Counted from the first letter of the stretch, positions 22,153 to 35,330 are shown. The stretch is 64,000 bases of DNA from Ligilactobacillus cholophilus (GCF_030389495.1 NZ_CP127832.1:1054001-1118000), one strand, 5' to 3'. The notes: generated by a model not told the origin, from the sequence alone. Made by a program: numbers and translations.

Positions 22153-24579
22153 TTATTTAATAATTAAATTTAACTTTCCATTTTTCGATCCTATTGTAAC
22201 TTTTGAACCAGCATGAATTTCTCCAGCAAGCAAAGCGTTACTTAGTTTATCTTCTACTTCATTTTGTAATGCACGTCTTAATGGCCGTGCACCGTATTCA
22301 GGATCATATCCCACTTTTGCAATTGTATCAATAGCTTTAGGTGTTAACTTCAATTCTATATCTTTTTGTTTTAATCTTAAAATAATTTTTTTCGCCATTA
22401 ATTTTACAATCTGATGTAATTCATCTTTTGTTAATGAATGGAAAATCAAAATATCGTCAATACGGTTTAAAAATTCTGGACGGAATGTTTTCTTTAATCT
22501 TTCATTGATTTTATTAGACATTGCTTTATATTCATCTTGAATACTTAATGTTGAAAAACCAACCTCTTTTTGATCTCGTAAATCTGTTGCTCCCAAGTTG
22601 GATGTCATAATAATAATTGTATTAGTAAAGTCAATCTTTCTACCTTTTGAATCTGTTAAATATCCATCATCTAATACCTGTAATAATAAATTAAAGACGT
22701 CAGGATGAGCTTTTTCTACTTCATCAAGTAAAACTACAGAATATGGATTCTCACGAACTCTATCTGTTAACTCTCCACCTTCATCATAACCAACGTATCC
22801 AGGAGGAGCTCCAACTAAACGACTAGTAGAAAATTTTTCCATATATTCGCTCATATCAATTCGAATCATAGATTCTTCAGAACCAAAAACAGACGCAGCT
22901 AGTGCTTTAGCTAACTCTGTTTTTCCTACCCCAGTAGGTCCTAAAAACATAAATGACCCAATTGGGCGTTTAGGATCTGCTAAACCACTTCTAGAACGCC
23001 GTATTGCCTTTGCTATAGCATCGATTGCTTCATCTTGTCCAATTACACGTTCATGTAATGTTTTTTCTAATTTCAATAAACGTTCACTTTCTGTTTTTGA
23101 AATTTGATTAACAGGGACTCCTGTCCACTGAGAAATAACAGTTGCTATATCTTCTGGTAAAACGTCAATTTTTTTCCCTTCAATTGTATATTTATCTTTT
23201 AAAATGCTATCAATTTTAGATCTTAAATTGTGTTCGTCAATTCGAGCTTCTGCTGCTTCTCTATATTCACCAGATAATAATTTTTGCTCCATTAATTCTT
23301 TTTTATCTTTTGCTTTTTTCTCTAGATTTTTAATTTCGCCATCTTGTTTATTATTAGCTCTTAAATGTGCACATACACTTGCTTCATCTAATACATCTAA
23401 TGCTTTATCTGGTAAAAAACGATTAGTAATATATCGAACACTATAATTAATTGCTGCATCCAAAGTTTTATCTGAAATACTTACTTTATGAAATTCTTCA
23501 TATTCACCACGCAATTTTTTCATAATTGTTAAAGTTTCTTTTTTGCTTGGCTCATCTACTTTTACTGTAGCAAATCTTCTTTCAAGTGCTGCATCTTTTT
23601 CGATATATTTATGATATTCATCTAGTGTAGTAGCACCAAGAATTTGAATTTCACCACGAGCTAATGCAGGTTTCATTATATTAGATGCATCAATTGCTCC
23701 CTCTGCACCACCTGCACCAACCATTGTATGTATTTCATCAACAAATAAAATAATATTACCGGCATCTTTTATTTCTTTCAAAATTTTCTTTACTCGGTCT
23801 TCGAATTCACCACGATATTTAGTTCCAGCAACTAATGTTCCCATATCTAATAAAATTAACCGCTTATCTTCTAATTCAATTGGAACTTCTTTATTTGCAA
23901 TTAACTGTGCTAAGCCTTCTACAATTGCGGTTTTACCTACACCTGGTTGTCCTAAAAGAACCGGATTATTTTTTGTACGTCGCATTAAGATTTCGATTAT
24001 ACGTTGAATTTCATGGTCTCTACCAGCAACTGGAGGGATTTTTCCATCACGTGCTAACTGTGTTAAATCCTTACCAAGCTCACTTAATAATGACTTGCCT
24101 TTTTTCTTGTTCTTTTCTTTTTTCAATCTCTTTAATGTAGATTTATTAATTCCTAACTGTGATAAAATTCGATCAATCATCACTGTAGAATTTATATTCA
24201 AATTTTCTAAAATATGATTTGCAAATGTATCCTTATTTTGTGCAATAGCAATCAATATATGTTCCGTTCCGATTTTTTTACTGTCCATACAATTTGCTAA
24301 AGCTTTAGCATCAGCAAGTATTTTCTCATATTTTGGTGTTCTATCTGGGGAAAAACTTCCTGGTATTTCACTAATCTCATTTACTGATAAAATGTTTTCA
24401 TTTATATCATTTTCATCAATTCCAAAATCCCTTAAAATAATTGCTGCAACTGATGGCATACTTTTAACTAATCCCACTAATAAATCTTGTGTACCAACTG
24501 CTAATTGGTGATGAGATCTTGCATTTTCAATTGCACTTTGTTGGGCTTTTTCAGCAAGAGGCGTTAGTAAATATTCCAT
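22153..24579 (-). CDS. clpC: ATP-dependent Clp protease ATPase subunit ClpC
   Basis: ClpC is an AAA+ unfoldase that feeds substrates to ClpP and works with adaptors such as MecA in protein quality control and competence control. The 808-residue protein has a Clp N-terminal repeat domain (about 1-150), a first ATPase with Walker A GQPGVGKT at 210-217, a middle region near 400-460, a second Walker A (GPTGVGKTELAKAL) and Walker B VVLLDEVEKAH, and the C-terminal small domain. It is the second gene of the ctsR operon. The mcsA and mcsB genes that lie between ctsR and clpC in Bacillus are absent here. Confidence 0.95.
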   Translation of the reverse strand: MEYLLTPLAEKAQQSAIENARSHHQLAVGTQDLLVGLVKSMPSVAAIILRDFGIDENDINENILSVNEISEIPGSFSPDRTPKYEKILADAKALANCMDSKKIGTEHILIAIAQNKDTFANHILENLNINSTVMIDRILSQLGINKSTLKRLKKEKNKKKGKSLLSELGKDLTQLARDGKIPPVAGRDHEIQRIIEILMRRTKNNPVLLGQPGVGKTAIVEGLAQLIANKEVPIELEDKRLILLDMGTLVAGTKYRGEFEDRVKKILKEIKDAGNIILFVDEIHTMVGAGGAEGAIDASNIMKPALARGEIQILGATTLDEYHKYIEKDAALERRFATVKVDEPSKKETLTIMKKLRGEYEEFHKVSISDKTLDAAINYSVRYITNRFLPDKALDVLDEASVCAHLRANNKQDGEIKNLEKKAKDKKELMEQKLLSGEYREAAEARIDEHNLRSKIDSILKDKYTIEGKKIDVLPEDIATVISQWTGVPVNQISKTESERLLKLEKTLHERVIGQDEAIDAIAKAIRRSRSGLADPKRPIGSFMFLGPTGVGKTELAKALAASVFGSEESMIRIDMSEYMEKFSTSRLVGAPPGYVGYDEGGELTDRVRENPYSVVLLDEVEKAHPDVFNLLLQVLDDGYLTDSKGRKIDFTNTIIIMTSNLGATDLRDQKEVGFSTLSIQDEYKAMSNKINERLKKTFRPEFLNRIDDILIFHSLTKDELHQIVKLMAKKIILRLKQKDIELKLTPKAIDTIAKVGYDPEYGARPLRRALQNEVEDKLSNALLAGEIHAGSKVTIGSKNGKLNLIIK

Positions 24580-24596
24580 AGCTTCAAGTCCTTTCT

Positions 24597-25064
24597 TTAC
24601 TCTTCATATCTTAACCTGTTTAATACACTAATTAAAATTTTTGCACGAACCGTATCTTCTAAATCTTTGTTAGCAAACGATAATGTATTACTGTCAATAG
24701 TAGCTAAGATTAAATTTGCTTCTTTTTTAGTTAGTACCTTATCTTCATATAAACTTTGAATAATTTGAAATCCTTTGCGTGCATCAATTTGTTCACCAAT
24801 ATATGCAATTAACTGATCTATTATGTTGACATTATTAGCTAAATTAACTTTAGCAATCCTAATATATCCTCCACCGCCACGTTTACTTTCTACAATATAG
24901 CCATTTTGAATATTAAAACGGGTTTTAATTACATAATTGATTTGTGATGGAACAACATCAAATTGTTGCGCAATTTCTGCTCTTTTTATTTCAATTTGTT
25001 TTGAATCAGCTAAAATACTTTTTAAATATTTTTCAATTATATCCGATACATTTCGGTTCTGCAT
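24597..25064 (-). CDS. ctsR: Transcriptional repressor CtsR
   Basis: CtsR represses clp genes at normal temperature by binding direct heptad repeats. The 155-residue product has the N-terminal helix-turn-helix (RAEIAQQFDVVPSQINYVI), the glycine-rich wing SKRGGGGYIRIAK that acts as the heat sensor in relatives, and a C-terminal dimerisation domain. It is followed 17 bases later by clpC, and a CtsR box overlaps its promoter, so autoregulation is expected. McsB, which marks CtsR in Bacillus, is not encoded nearby. Confidence 0.95.
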   Translation of the reverse strand: MQNRNVSDIIEKYLKSILADSKQIEIKRAEIAQQFDVVPSQINYVIKTRFNIQNGYIVESKRGGGGYIRIAKVNLANNVNIIDQLIAYIGEQIDARKGFQIIQSLYEDKVLTKKEANLILATIDSNTLSFANKDLEDTVRAKILISVLNRLRYEE

Positions 25065-25083
25065 AATTTCACCTCCACTGATG

Positions 25084-25100
25084 TTTGACTAACATTGACT
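25084..25100 (-). promoter_or_regulatory. CtsR operator
   Basis: Read on the minus strand, AGTCAAT, three bases, AGTCAAA matches the CtsR direct repeat (RGTCAAA-N3-RGTCAAA) with one mismatch. It lies immediately downstream of the -10 box and upstream of the ctsR start, where binding would block transcription. Confidence 0.88.
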
Positions 25101-25103
25101 ATT

Positions 25104-25133
25104 ATTATACTTGAAAGTGATATTAAAATGCAA
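25104..25133 (-). promoter_or_regulatory. ctsR-clpC promoter
   Basis: TTGCAT, 18-base spacer and a perfect TATAAT read toward ctsR. The CtsR operator begins three bases after the -10 box. Confidence 0.75.
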
Positions 25134-25174
25134 AAGATTATTAAACTAGTAACTTTAAATCGATTATAACAAAT

Positions 25175-25212
25175 AAAAAAGACTATAACAGATATTGTCA
25201 TAGTCTTTTCTT
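25175..25212 (-). terminator. Terminator of the rRNA-tRNA operon
   Basis: A stem with AAAAGACTAT on one side and ATAGTCTTTT on the other, ending in a T-run on the minus strand, lies about 20 bases past the last tRNA (Pro). It should end the 5-kb rrn transcript. Confidence 0.85.
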
Positions 25213-25229
25213 AATTTACGATTTTAAAA

Positions 25230-25303
25230 TCGGGAAAACAGGATTTGAACCTGCGACCCCTTGGTCCCAAACCAAGTGCTCTACCAAACTGAGCTATTTC
25301 CCG
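25230..25303 (-). tRNA. tRNA-Pro (UGG)
   Basis: Cloverleaf with acceptor CGGGAAA/TTTCCCG and anticodon loop with TGG between CTTGG and CCAAG. The discriminator is A, and CCA is not encoded. It is the last tRNA of the operon. Confidence 0.96.
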
Positions 25304-25308
25304 ATAAA

Positions 25309-25382
25309 TGCACCCAGTAGGAGTCGAACCTACAACCTTCTGATTCGTAGTCAGACACTCTATCCAGTTGCGCTATGGGTGC
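25309..25382 (-). tRNA. tRNA-Arg (ACG)
   Basis: Acceptor GCACCCA pairs with TGGGTGC; the anticodon stem CTGAC/GTCAG-like arm encloses ACG. The first base is expected to be edited to inosine, so that CGU, CGC and CGA are read. CCA is not encoded. Confidence 0.95.
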
Positions 25383-25393
25383 ATAAATATAAA

Positions 25394-25479
25394 TGCCGAG
25401 GACCGGAATCGAACCGGTACGGTGATCACTCACCGCAGGATTTTAAGTCCTGTGCGTCTGCCAGTTCCGCCACCCCGGC
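25394..25479 (-). tRNA. tRNA-Leu (UAA)
   Basis: An 86-base class II tRNA with a long variable arm (CGGTGA / TCACCG). The anticodon TAA sits between CAGGA and TCCTG. CCA is not encoded. Confidence 0.95.
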
Positions 25480-25490
25480 GAATTTATACA

Positions 25491-25562
25491 AGCGGAAGAC
25501 GGGATTCGAACCCGCGACCCCCACCATGGCAAGGTGGTGTTCTACCACTGAACTACTTCCGC
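25491..25562 (-). tRNA. tRNA-Gly (GCC)
   Basis: Acceptor GCGGAAG/CTTCCGC; anticodon GCC between CCACC and GGTGG. The discriminator is T, as in many Gly tRNAs. CCA is not encoded. Confidence 0.95.
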
Positions 25563-25566
25563 ATAA

Positions 25567-25639
25567 TGCCGACTAGAGGATTCGAACCTCCGACCCTCTG
25601 TTTACAAGACAGATGCTCTACCAACTGAGCTAAGTCGGC
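25567..25639 (-). tRNA. tRNA-Thr (UGU)
   Basis: Acceptor GCCGACT/AGTCGGC; anticodon TGT between CTGTC and the opposing ACAG arm. CCA is not encoded. Confidence 0.95.
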
Positions 25640-25645
25640 ATAAAA

Positions 25646-25730
25646 TGGTGCGGGTGAAGGGATTTGAACCCCCACGTCCGAAGACACCAGAACCTAAATC
25701 TGGCGCGTCTGCCAATTCCGCCACACCCGC
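25646..25730 (-). tRNA. tRNA-Leu (UAG)
   Basis: Class II tRNA with a long variable arm; acceptor GCGGGTG/CACCCGC; anticodon TAG between CCAGA and TCTGG. It is the only tRNA in this cluster whose 3' CCA is encoded in the DNA. Confidence 0.95.
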
Positions 25731-25745
25731 AAAATTGACATAAAA

Positions 25746-25818
25746 TGAGTCGTGACAGGCTCGAACTGTCGACCCTCTGATTAAAAGTCAGATGCTCTAC
25801 CAACTGAGCTAACGACTC
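25746..25818 (-). tRNA. tRNA-Lys (UUU)
   Basis: Acceptor GAGTCGT/ACGACTC; anticodon TTT in the loop closed by CTGAC and GTCAG-like arms. CCA is not encoded. Confidence 0.95.
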
Positions 25819-25821
25819 AAA

Positions 25822-25894
25822 TGGAGGATACAGGGTTCGAACCTGTGACCCCCTGCTTGTAAGGCAGATGCTCTCCCAGCTGAGCTAATCCTCC
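25822..25894 (-). tRNA. tRNA-Val (UAC)
   Basis: Acceptor GGAGGAT/ATCCTCC; anticodon TAC between CTGCC and GGCAG-like arms. It is the first tRNA after 5S rRNA, as in other lactobacilli. CCA is not encoded. Confidence 0.95.
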
Positions 25895-25899
25895 ATTAA

Positions 25900-26017
25900 G
25901 CACGGCGACTTCCTACCCTTGCAAGAGGCGTTCCTCTAACTACTATCGGCGTTTTGAAGCTTAACTTCTGTGTTCGGAATGGAAACAGGTGTATCCTTCA
26001 AGCCATCATCACCGCAC
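25900..26017 (-). rRNA. rrf: 5S ribosomal RNA
   Basis: The ends pair over nine positions (GTGCGGTGA with TCGCCGTGC, including wobble pairs). The interior has the conserved CCATTCCGAACACAGAAGTT segment. The length of about 118 bases is normal. It lies between 23S rRNA and the tRNA-Val gene. Confidence 0.95.
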
Positions 26018-26035
26018 TTTGTGCTTTTGAGAAAA

Positions 26036-26085
26036 CCTTGTTCTCTCAAAACTAGCTAATAATTTATTCTTTTGACCTTCACCGC
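26036..26085 (-). repeat. 3' half of the 23S rRNA processing stem
   Basis: This spacer matches the region 29080-29135 in inverted sense in the transcript; both halves share the core CTAG-TAATAATTTATT. The two flanks can pair and loop out 23S rRNA as an RNase III-type processing stem, which is the usual arrangement. Confidence 0.7.
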
Positions 26086-26098
26086 TTTTTTAACCTTT

Positions 26099-30764
<4,666 letters not shown>

Positions 30765-30840
30765 AAAAGTTTTGTGACTCATAAATTTTACTAGCGAATT
30801 GACTTCGCAAATGTTTTTGCATTCATTTTCATGAATTGCC

Positions 30841-30880
30841 CTGCACATTTGTTCATCGAAACATATTCAGTTTTCAAAGA
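30841..30880 (-). repeat. 5' half of the 16S rRNA processing stem
   Basis: In the transcript this sequence (AAAACTGAATATGTTTCGA and ATGTGCAG with a short insert) is complementary to the segment 29151-29182 after 16S. Together they form the stem expected to be cut by RNase III during 16S maturation. Confidence 0.7.
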
Positions 30881-30917
30881 TCTACATCTGTTTGTTATCT
30901 TATCGACAACTCTTAAA

Positions 30918-30945
30918 ATTATACTCGTTTAAAATCAAATGTCAA
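30918..30945 (-). promoter_or_regulatory. rRNA operon promoter P2
   Basis: Consensus TTGACA, 16-base spacer and TATAAT read toward 16S rRNA. It is the gene-proximal of two promoters, about 90 bases after P1. Confidence 0.88.
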
Positions 30946-31010
30946 CAACTAATTTCAAACTTTTTAAAATTAAGTTTTAACTTTTTTGTTATCTCCTGAC
31001 AACGATATTT

Positions 31011-31039
31011 ATTCTACCAACAAATTTTATAGTCGTCAA
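31011..31039 (-). promoter_or_regulatory. rRNA operon promoter P1
   Basis: TTGACG, 17-base spacer and TAGAAT read toward 16S rRNA, upstream of P2. Tandem rrn promoters are typical in Firmicutes. Confidence 0.78.
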
Positions 31040-31071
31040 CATCTTTTTTGAACTTTATTTAATAAATTTCA

Positions 31072-31114
31072 AAAAAAGATACAAGCAAAACTTAAAAAAG
31101 CCTCGCTTGTATCT
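31072..31114 (-). terminator. Terminator after serS
   Basis: A 9-bp stem (GATACAAGC / GCTTGTATC) with a loop of about 18 bases and a seven-T tail on the minus strand lies just past the serS stop and before the rrn promoters. Confidence 0.85.
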
Positions 31115-31123
31115 ACATTAAAT

Positions 31124-32395
31124 TTATTTTGTAATTTTTTCCATTCCATTCATATATGGACGTAATGCTTCTGGAATTGTTACACTACCATCTTCATTTT
31201 GATAATTTTCCAAAATAGCAGCAACTGTTCGACCAACAGCTAAACCAGATCCATTTAATGTATGTACAAATTGTAATTTGCCATTTTCATCACGATATTG
31301 AATATGTGCACGACGTGCTTGGAAAGCTTCGCAATTTGAACAACTTGAAATTTCACGATATTTGTTTTGTGCTGGCATCCAAACTTCTAAATCATGTGTC
31401 ATTGCAGCACTAAATCCCATATCCCCAGTAGAAAGCGTTATAACATGATATGGTAATCCTAGTTTTTCCATTATATTTCCTGCATTATTAGTCATCTTTT
31501 CTAATTCATCATATGATGTTTCTGGTTTTACATATTTCACCATTTCAACTTTATTAAATTGATGCATTCTAATTAATCCACGAGTATCTCGTCCTGCACT
31601 TCCTGCTTCTGAACGAAATGATGGTGATAATGCTGTAAAATATACTGGTAATTTTTCAGTTGGAATAACTTCATCACGATAATAATTAGTTAACGGAACT
31701 TCAGCAGTTGGAATTAAAGTCATATCTTCTCCGTTAACTTGATAAACATCTTCCTTAAACTTAGGAAATTGTCCAGTCCCATACATAGAAGCAGCATTAA
31801 CAATATAAGGTGGAATAACTTCTGTATAACCTTCTGTTGCATGTTGATCTAACATAAAGTTATAAACTGCACGTTCTAATTTTGCACCTGCACCAATGTA
31901 ATAAACAAAACGAGCACCTGAAACTTTTGCAGCACGTTCGAAATCCAAAATTCCTAAATCAGAGCCAATTTCCCAATGATTTTTTGGAGTAAAATCAAAT
32001 TCACGAATAGTACCAACTTTACGCAACTCAACATTTGCATCTTCATCTTTTCCTACTGGAATTGTTGGATTTGGCAAGTTAGGCAATCGAGAAGCCATAT
32101 CCTTTTCTTCTTCTTGAATTCTTTCTAAATCTTCATCTAATGCTTTAATTTTTGTTCCAACTTCACGCATTTTTTCAATTTGTGCAGTTGTATCTTCCTT
32201 ATTTCTTTTTGCTTTAGCAATTGCACTTGACACATCATTACGTTGTTTTTTTAAATTTTCTGCTTCAACTAGCAAATCACGACGTTCTTTATCTTTTTCA
32301 AGTAAAGCATCAATTTGTTCTGGCTTAATGCCACGTGTTCCTAAACGTTTTTTATATTCATCTGTATTTTTTCTTATATCACGAATATCTAACAT
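31124..32395 (-). CDS. serS: Seryl-tRNA synthetase
   Basis: This class II synthetase charges tRNA-Ser, and also tRNA-Sec where present. The 423-residue protein has the N-terminal tRNA-binding coiled coil (about 30-100, rich in K, E and R) and the catalytic core. Motif 2 is in [20 protein letters not shown] and motif 3 in [19 protein letters not shown]. The length is normal. Expression should respond to uncharged tRNA-Ser through the T-box leader directly upstream. Confidence 0.97.
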   Translation of the reverse strand: MLDIRDIRKNTDEYKKRLGTRGIKPEQIDALLEKDKERRDLLVEAENLKKQRNDVSSAIAKAKRNKEDTTAQIEKMREVGTKIKALDEDLERIQEEEKDMASRLPNLPNPTIPVGKDEDANVELRKVGTIREFDFTPKNHWEIGSDLGILDFERAAKVSGARFVYYIGAGAKLERAVYNFMLDQHATEGYTEVIPPYIVNAASMYGTGQFPKFKEDVYQVNGEDMTLIPTAEVPLTNYYRDEVIPTEKLPVYFTALSPSFRSEAGSAGRDTRGLIRMHQFNKVEMVKYVKPETSYDELEKMTNNAGNIMEKLGLPYHVITLSTGDMGFSAAMTHDLEVWMPAQNKYREISSCSNCEAFQARRAHIQYRDENGKLQFVHTLNGSGLAVGRTVAAILENYQNEDGSVTIPEALRPYMNGMEKITK

Positions 32396-32401
32396 GTATT
32401 T

Positions 32402-32641
32402 TCCTCCTAAAAATCTTTGAAATAATAAAAAAATAGCCTTTCATCCCCATATGGGACGAAAGACTATTCCGTGGTACCACCCAAATTCACCATATTAATA
32501 GTGCACTCAAAAGAATAACGACTTAAAGCCGTGCAGCATTACCTGCCCATGCAAAAATCGCTGGAGTTTCGGTAACGGTTCGCACCAACCACCGCTTCTC
32601 TTGATACCTACTTATGGCGACCATGATGTTTAATTATTTCT
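32402..32641 (-). promoter_or_regulatory. T-box riboswitch controlling serS
   Basis: The leader contains the T-box sequence GGGTGGTACCACGG, the Stem I features AAGAGAAGC and GGTGG, and a terminator hairpin (32432-32467: AATAGTCTTTC with GAAAGGCTATT) followed by seven Ts. Uncharged tRNA pairing should favour the antiterminator and switch serS on. The codon TCC in ACTCCAGCG is the likely Ser specifier, judged by context only. Confidence 0.92.
32432..32467 (-). terminator. T-box regulatory terminator of serS
   Basis: A long near-perfect stem with TCCC-ATAT-GGGG at its tip and a T-run follows the T-box sequence. It is the off-state structure of the leader. Confidence 0.88.
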
Positions 32642-32647
32642 ACGTTT

Positions 32648-32676
32648 ATTTTACCCTTTTCAATAAAATTTAACAA
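32648..32676 (-). promoter_or_regulatory. serS promoter
   Basis: TTGTTA, 17-base spacer and TAAAAT read toward the T-box leader; the predicted start falls at the beginning of the leader. Confidence 0.6.
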
Positions 32677-32679
32677 GTT

Positions 32680-34161
32680 CTAATGATCTTCAATTAATTC
32701 TTCATCTTCCTCATCAAATTTATCTGTTAGATCAGGTGTTGATAAATCCACTTCATCCAATGGAATTATATGTGTATGATGCTTAATCTTATAATAACAA
32801 AATAGTATTAAGAACAATGGAACTGACATGTATGTTACTAACATTGCTTTCCAATCAAAACTGGCAACTGCTTGTAAATCTTGTCCAATTACTACTAATA
32901 TACATAATACTAATGCCAAAATTGGACCAAATGGGAATAGTTTAGCCTTATAAACTAAATCATTTAAATCCTTATTTTGAGCTACATATGCTTTTCTAAA
33001 ACGATAATGAGAAATTGCAATTCCAATCCATGCAATAAATCCAGTTAATCCACTAGCAGCAACTAACCATTGATATAATTGATTTCCAAAAATACTTGTT
33101 AAAAATGTTAATAAACCAACTATTGTTGTACCAACTAATGCAACGAATGGAACTCCTCGACGATTTACCTTACCAAAGATCTTTGGTGCATCTCCTTCTT
33201 TAGCCATTGAATAAAGCATTCGAGTTGAAGCATACATTCCTGAATTTGCAGATGATAAAACTGAAGTTAAAATAACTGCATTCATAATACTTGCAGCAGC
33301 TGCTAATCCAGCACGCTTAAATACTAAAGTAAATGGACTAATTGCAATATCAGATGCACTTGATCCAAGTAAATATTTACTTGTATAAGGAATAATTGCA
33401 GCAATTACAAAAATTGACAAAATGTAGAATAATAAAATTCTCCAAAATACTTGCTTAATTGCCTTTGGAACACTTTCTGCTGGATTTTCTGATTCACCAG
33501 CAGTCACCCCAACAAGTTCAGTTCCTTGGAATGAGAAACCAGCAACTACAAAAACACTTAATACTGCTGGAATTCCTCCAACAAATGGTGCTTTCTTATA
33601 TGTAAAGTTTTCTAAATAAACTGCTTTTCCACCTAAAATACCAAAAATTGTTAAAATTCCTACTGCTAGGAAAATAATAACTGTAATAATTTTAATTAAA
33701 GATAGCCAGTATTCAGTTTCTCCAAAAGAACGAACTGAGATAGCATTAATCAAGAACACTAACCCTAATGCAAATAAACTAAAAACCCAATTAGGAACAT
33801 GTGGGAACCAAAACTTCAATACTAATGCACATGTTGAAACATCAACTGCAACCGTTATTGCCCAGTTAAACCAATAATTCCATCCCATGGCAAATCCTAA
33901 GGCTGGATCAACGAATCTTTTAGCATATGTCGCAAATGAGCCAGTTACTGGCATATAGGTTGCCATCTCTCCAAGTGATGTCATTAAGAAGTAAACCATA
34001 GCACCGATTCCTATATATGCTAAAATTGCACCACCAGGACCGGCTTTAGAAATTGCTGAACCACTTGCTACAAATAACCCTGTTCCAATACTTCCACCTA
34101 AAGCAATCATCGACAAATGCCTTGTCTTTAAAGATCGCTTCATTTGATTCTTTTCTGCCAT
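32680..34161 (-). CDS. lysP: Lysine-specific permease (APC family)
   Basis: A 493-residue amino acid/proton symporter with about 12 membrane segments. The N-terminus RHLSMIALGGSIGTGLFVAS and the following GPGGAILAYIG are the APC-family substrate-binding helices, and the MTSLGEMATYMPVTGSFATY and DPALGFAMGWNYWFNW regions closely resemble LysP. The lysine riboswitch upstream independently points to lysine. The C-terminal tail is acidic (DKFDEEDEELIEDH). It is monocistronic as far as can be seen. Transport specificity is inferred from family and riboswitch together. Confidence 0.9.
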   Translation of the reverse strand: MAEKNQMKRSLKTRHLSMIALGGSIGTGLFVASGSAISKAGPGGAILAYIGIGAMVYFLMTSLGEMATYMPVTGSFATYAKRFVDPALGFAMGWNYWFNWAITVAVDVSTCALVLKFWFPHVPNWVFSLFALGLVFLINAISVRSFGETEYWLSLIKIITVIIFLAVGILTIFGILGGKAVYLENFTYKKAPFVGGIPAVLSVFVVAGFSFQGTELVGVTAGESENPAESVPKAIKQVFWRILLFYILSIFVIAAIIPYTSKYLLGSSASDIAISPFTLVFKRAGLAAAASIMNAVILTSVLSSANSGMYASTRMLYSMAKEGDAPKIFGKVNRRGVPFVALVGTTIVGLLTFLTSIFGNQLYQWLVAASGLTGFIAWIGIAISHYRFRKAYVAQNKDLNDLVYKAKLFPFGPILALVLCILVVIGQDLQAVASFDWKAMLVTYMSVPLFLILFCYYKIKHHTHIIPLDEVDLSTPDLTDKFDEEDEELIEDH

Positions 34162-34221
34162 ACTTAGACCTCCTAAAAATTACGGTCAAAGAGCACAGAT
34201 ATCATCACTACAAAGCTAAAA

Positions 34222-34250
34222 TAAAAACGCACTCTACTAACAGAATGCGC
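34222..34250 (-). terminator. Riboswitch terminator upstream of lysP
   Basis: The stem CGCATTCT/AGAGTGCG with a six-base loop is followed by five or more Ts on the minus strand, between the lysine aptamer and lysP. Lysine binding should favour this hairpin and reduce lysP transcription. Confidence 0.85.
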
Positions 34251-34297
34251 CATGAAAATCTTTTGAAAATAAGATAAAAAAACTAATCAATAATAAA

Positions 34298-34482
34298 AAT
34301 TCTCGATAGCGCTCCGCAATGTTCAACTGCGACAGTCCCTAGTCTATTAAACTAGAGCCCAGATAGACACTTCTAAAGCAGTGTCTTCTTCGGCGAATCA
34401 TCCTTTCACTTCACATCAATGTTGCTTTAGCAACTCCGTGAAGATACTAATAATCATCGCGACCTCTCTTCGATTAATTTTA
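34298..34482 (-). promoter_or_regulatory. Lysine riboswitch (L box)
   Basis: The sequence shows conserved L-box elements in order: AGAGGTCGCGATGATTA, TAGTATCTTCACGGAG, AAAGGATGATTCGCCGAAG, CTGGGCTCTAG and ACTGTCGCAG with the closing GGAGCGCTATCG. These form the five-helix lysine-binding aptamer. A terminator follows before lysP, so this is a transcription-off switch for lysine uptake. Confidence 0.95.
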
Positions 34483-34510
34483 TTATTACTTTTTTTTGAA
34501 AAAAAATCAA
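34483..34510 (-). promoter_or_regulatory. Candidate promoter of the lysP leader
   Basis: TTGATT, 16-base spacer and TAATAA lie just upstream of the aptamer. The surroundings are very AT-rich, so the assignment rests mainly on position. Confidence 0.45.
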
Positions 34511-34517
34511 GTTATTT

Positions 34518-35330
34518 TTACATTTTATTTTTATGATTGTAATAATCTTTTACATTAAAAGTATATGGATTATCATCTAAACGTGGCCCCATTAAACAAA
34601 GAAACATTAAAGCTAACTGTCCAACAGTACCAAGTACCCAAAAAATCATTAGCCAATTTGGTAATTTAGCGTCATGCAATCTCCTAAATGTAGCAGTAAA
34701 AAGTATAATTTGAAAAATAATTGAAAGTGGAACAATGACTATTGAGCATGATTTCAATAGTCCAACAATTGTTGTTACATGTAATACTGATGTTGCAAAA
34801 TAGGCAATTAATGTACTTAATAAGGTCATCAATAGGAATAATCCGCCTACTCCCCACCAATAATCATTTATTCCCATTCGTTTATTAATTTTAAACATAT
34901 CCTTTAAAATCAACTTTGTTGATACAAATAATCCTGGTTGCACATTTTCATTTTTTTCTTCAGGTTTAAGTACACGCACTTTAATGCCAGCATCGTTCAT
35001 TTCTTTTACAAATTTTTCTAATGAATCTTTATCTGTTAAATCGGCATTTAATAAACTTTGTTGAATTCGTTGCTCTTTTGTTAGATTCTTTTGATTATCA
35101 TGATCTGTTTCTTCATCATTTTCTGCTAAATCTTTATGTAAATCTAAAATAGCCTGATCTGTCCCACAATATGGACAAAAGTTAGCATTTACATAAATAT
35201 CTTTATCACATTTTTTACACTTCTTCGTTTCATATTCTTTAGCAAAACGCATTTGTTTTGCACCACAAAATGAGCAGTATTCCTCATTAGAATCCATTTT
35301 ATGACCACATTTTTCGCAATAATAAGTCAT
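34518..35330 (-). CDS. Zinc-ribbon and DUF805 membrane protein
   Basis: Function unknown. Residues 1-65 or so hold two zinc ribbons with four CxxC pairs (CEKCG, CSFCG, CKKCD, CPYCG). An acidic linker follows, and the C-terminal half has about four hydrophobic segments and the FRRLHDAKLPNW motif of DUF805. The ATG at 35330 (MTYYCEKCGHKM) is preferred over one at 35339, which is too close to the Shine-Dalgarno. It begins 14 bases after the broken lysR gene in the same direction. A second DUF805 protein lies at 39.9 kb. A membrane sensor or scaffold is possible but unproven. Confidence 0.75.
   Translation of the reverse strand: MTYYCEKCGHKMDSNEEYCSFCGAKQMRFAKEYETKKCKKCDKDIYVNANFCPYCGTDQAILDLHKDLAENDEETDHDNQKNLTKEQRIQQSLLNADLTDKDSLEKFVKEMNDAGIKVRVLKPEEKNENVQPGLFVSTKLILKDMFKINKRMGINDYWWGVGGLFLLMTLLSTLIAYFATSVLHVTTIVGLLKSCSIVIVPLSIIFQIILFTATFRRLHDAKLPNWLMIFWVLGTVGQLALMFLCLMGPRLDDNPYTFNVKDYYNHKNKM

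Noticed and set aside
25368-25628. Plus-strand open frames across the tRNA cluster
   Set aside because: They run antisense through clear tRNA genes and have no ribosome-binding sites.
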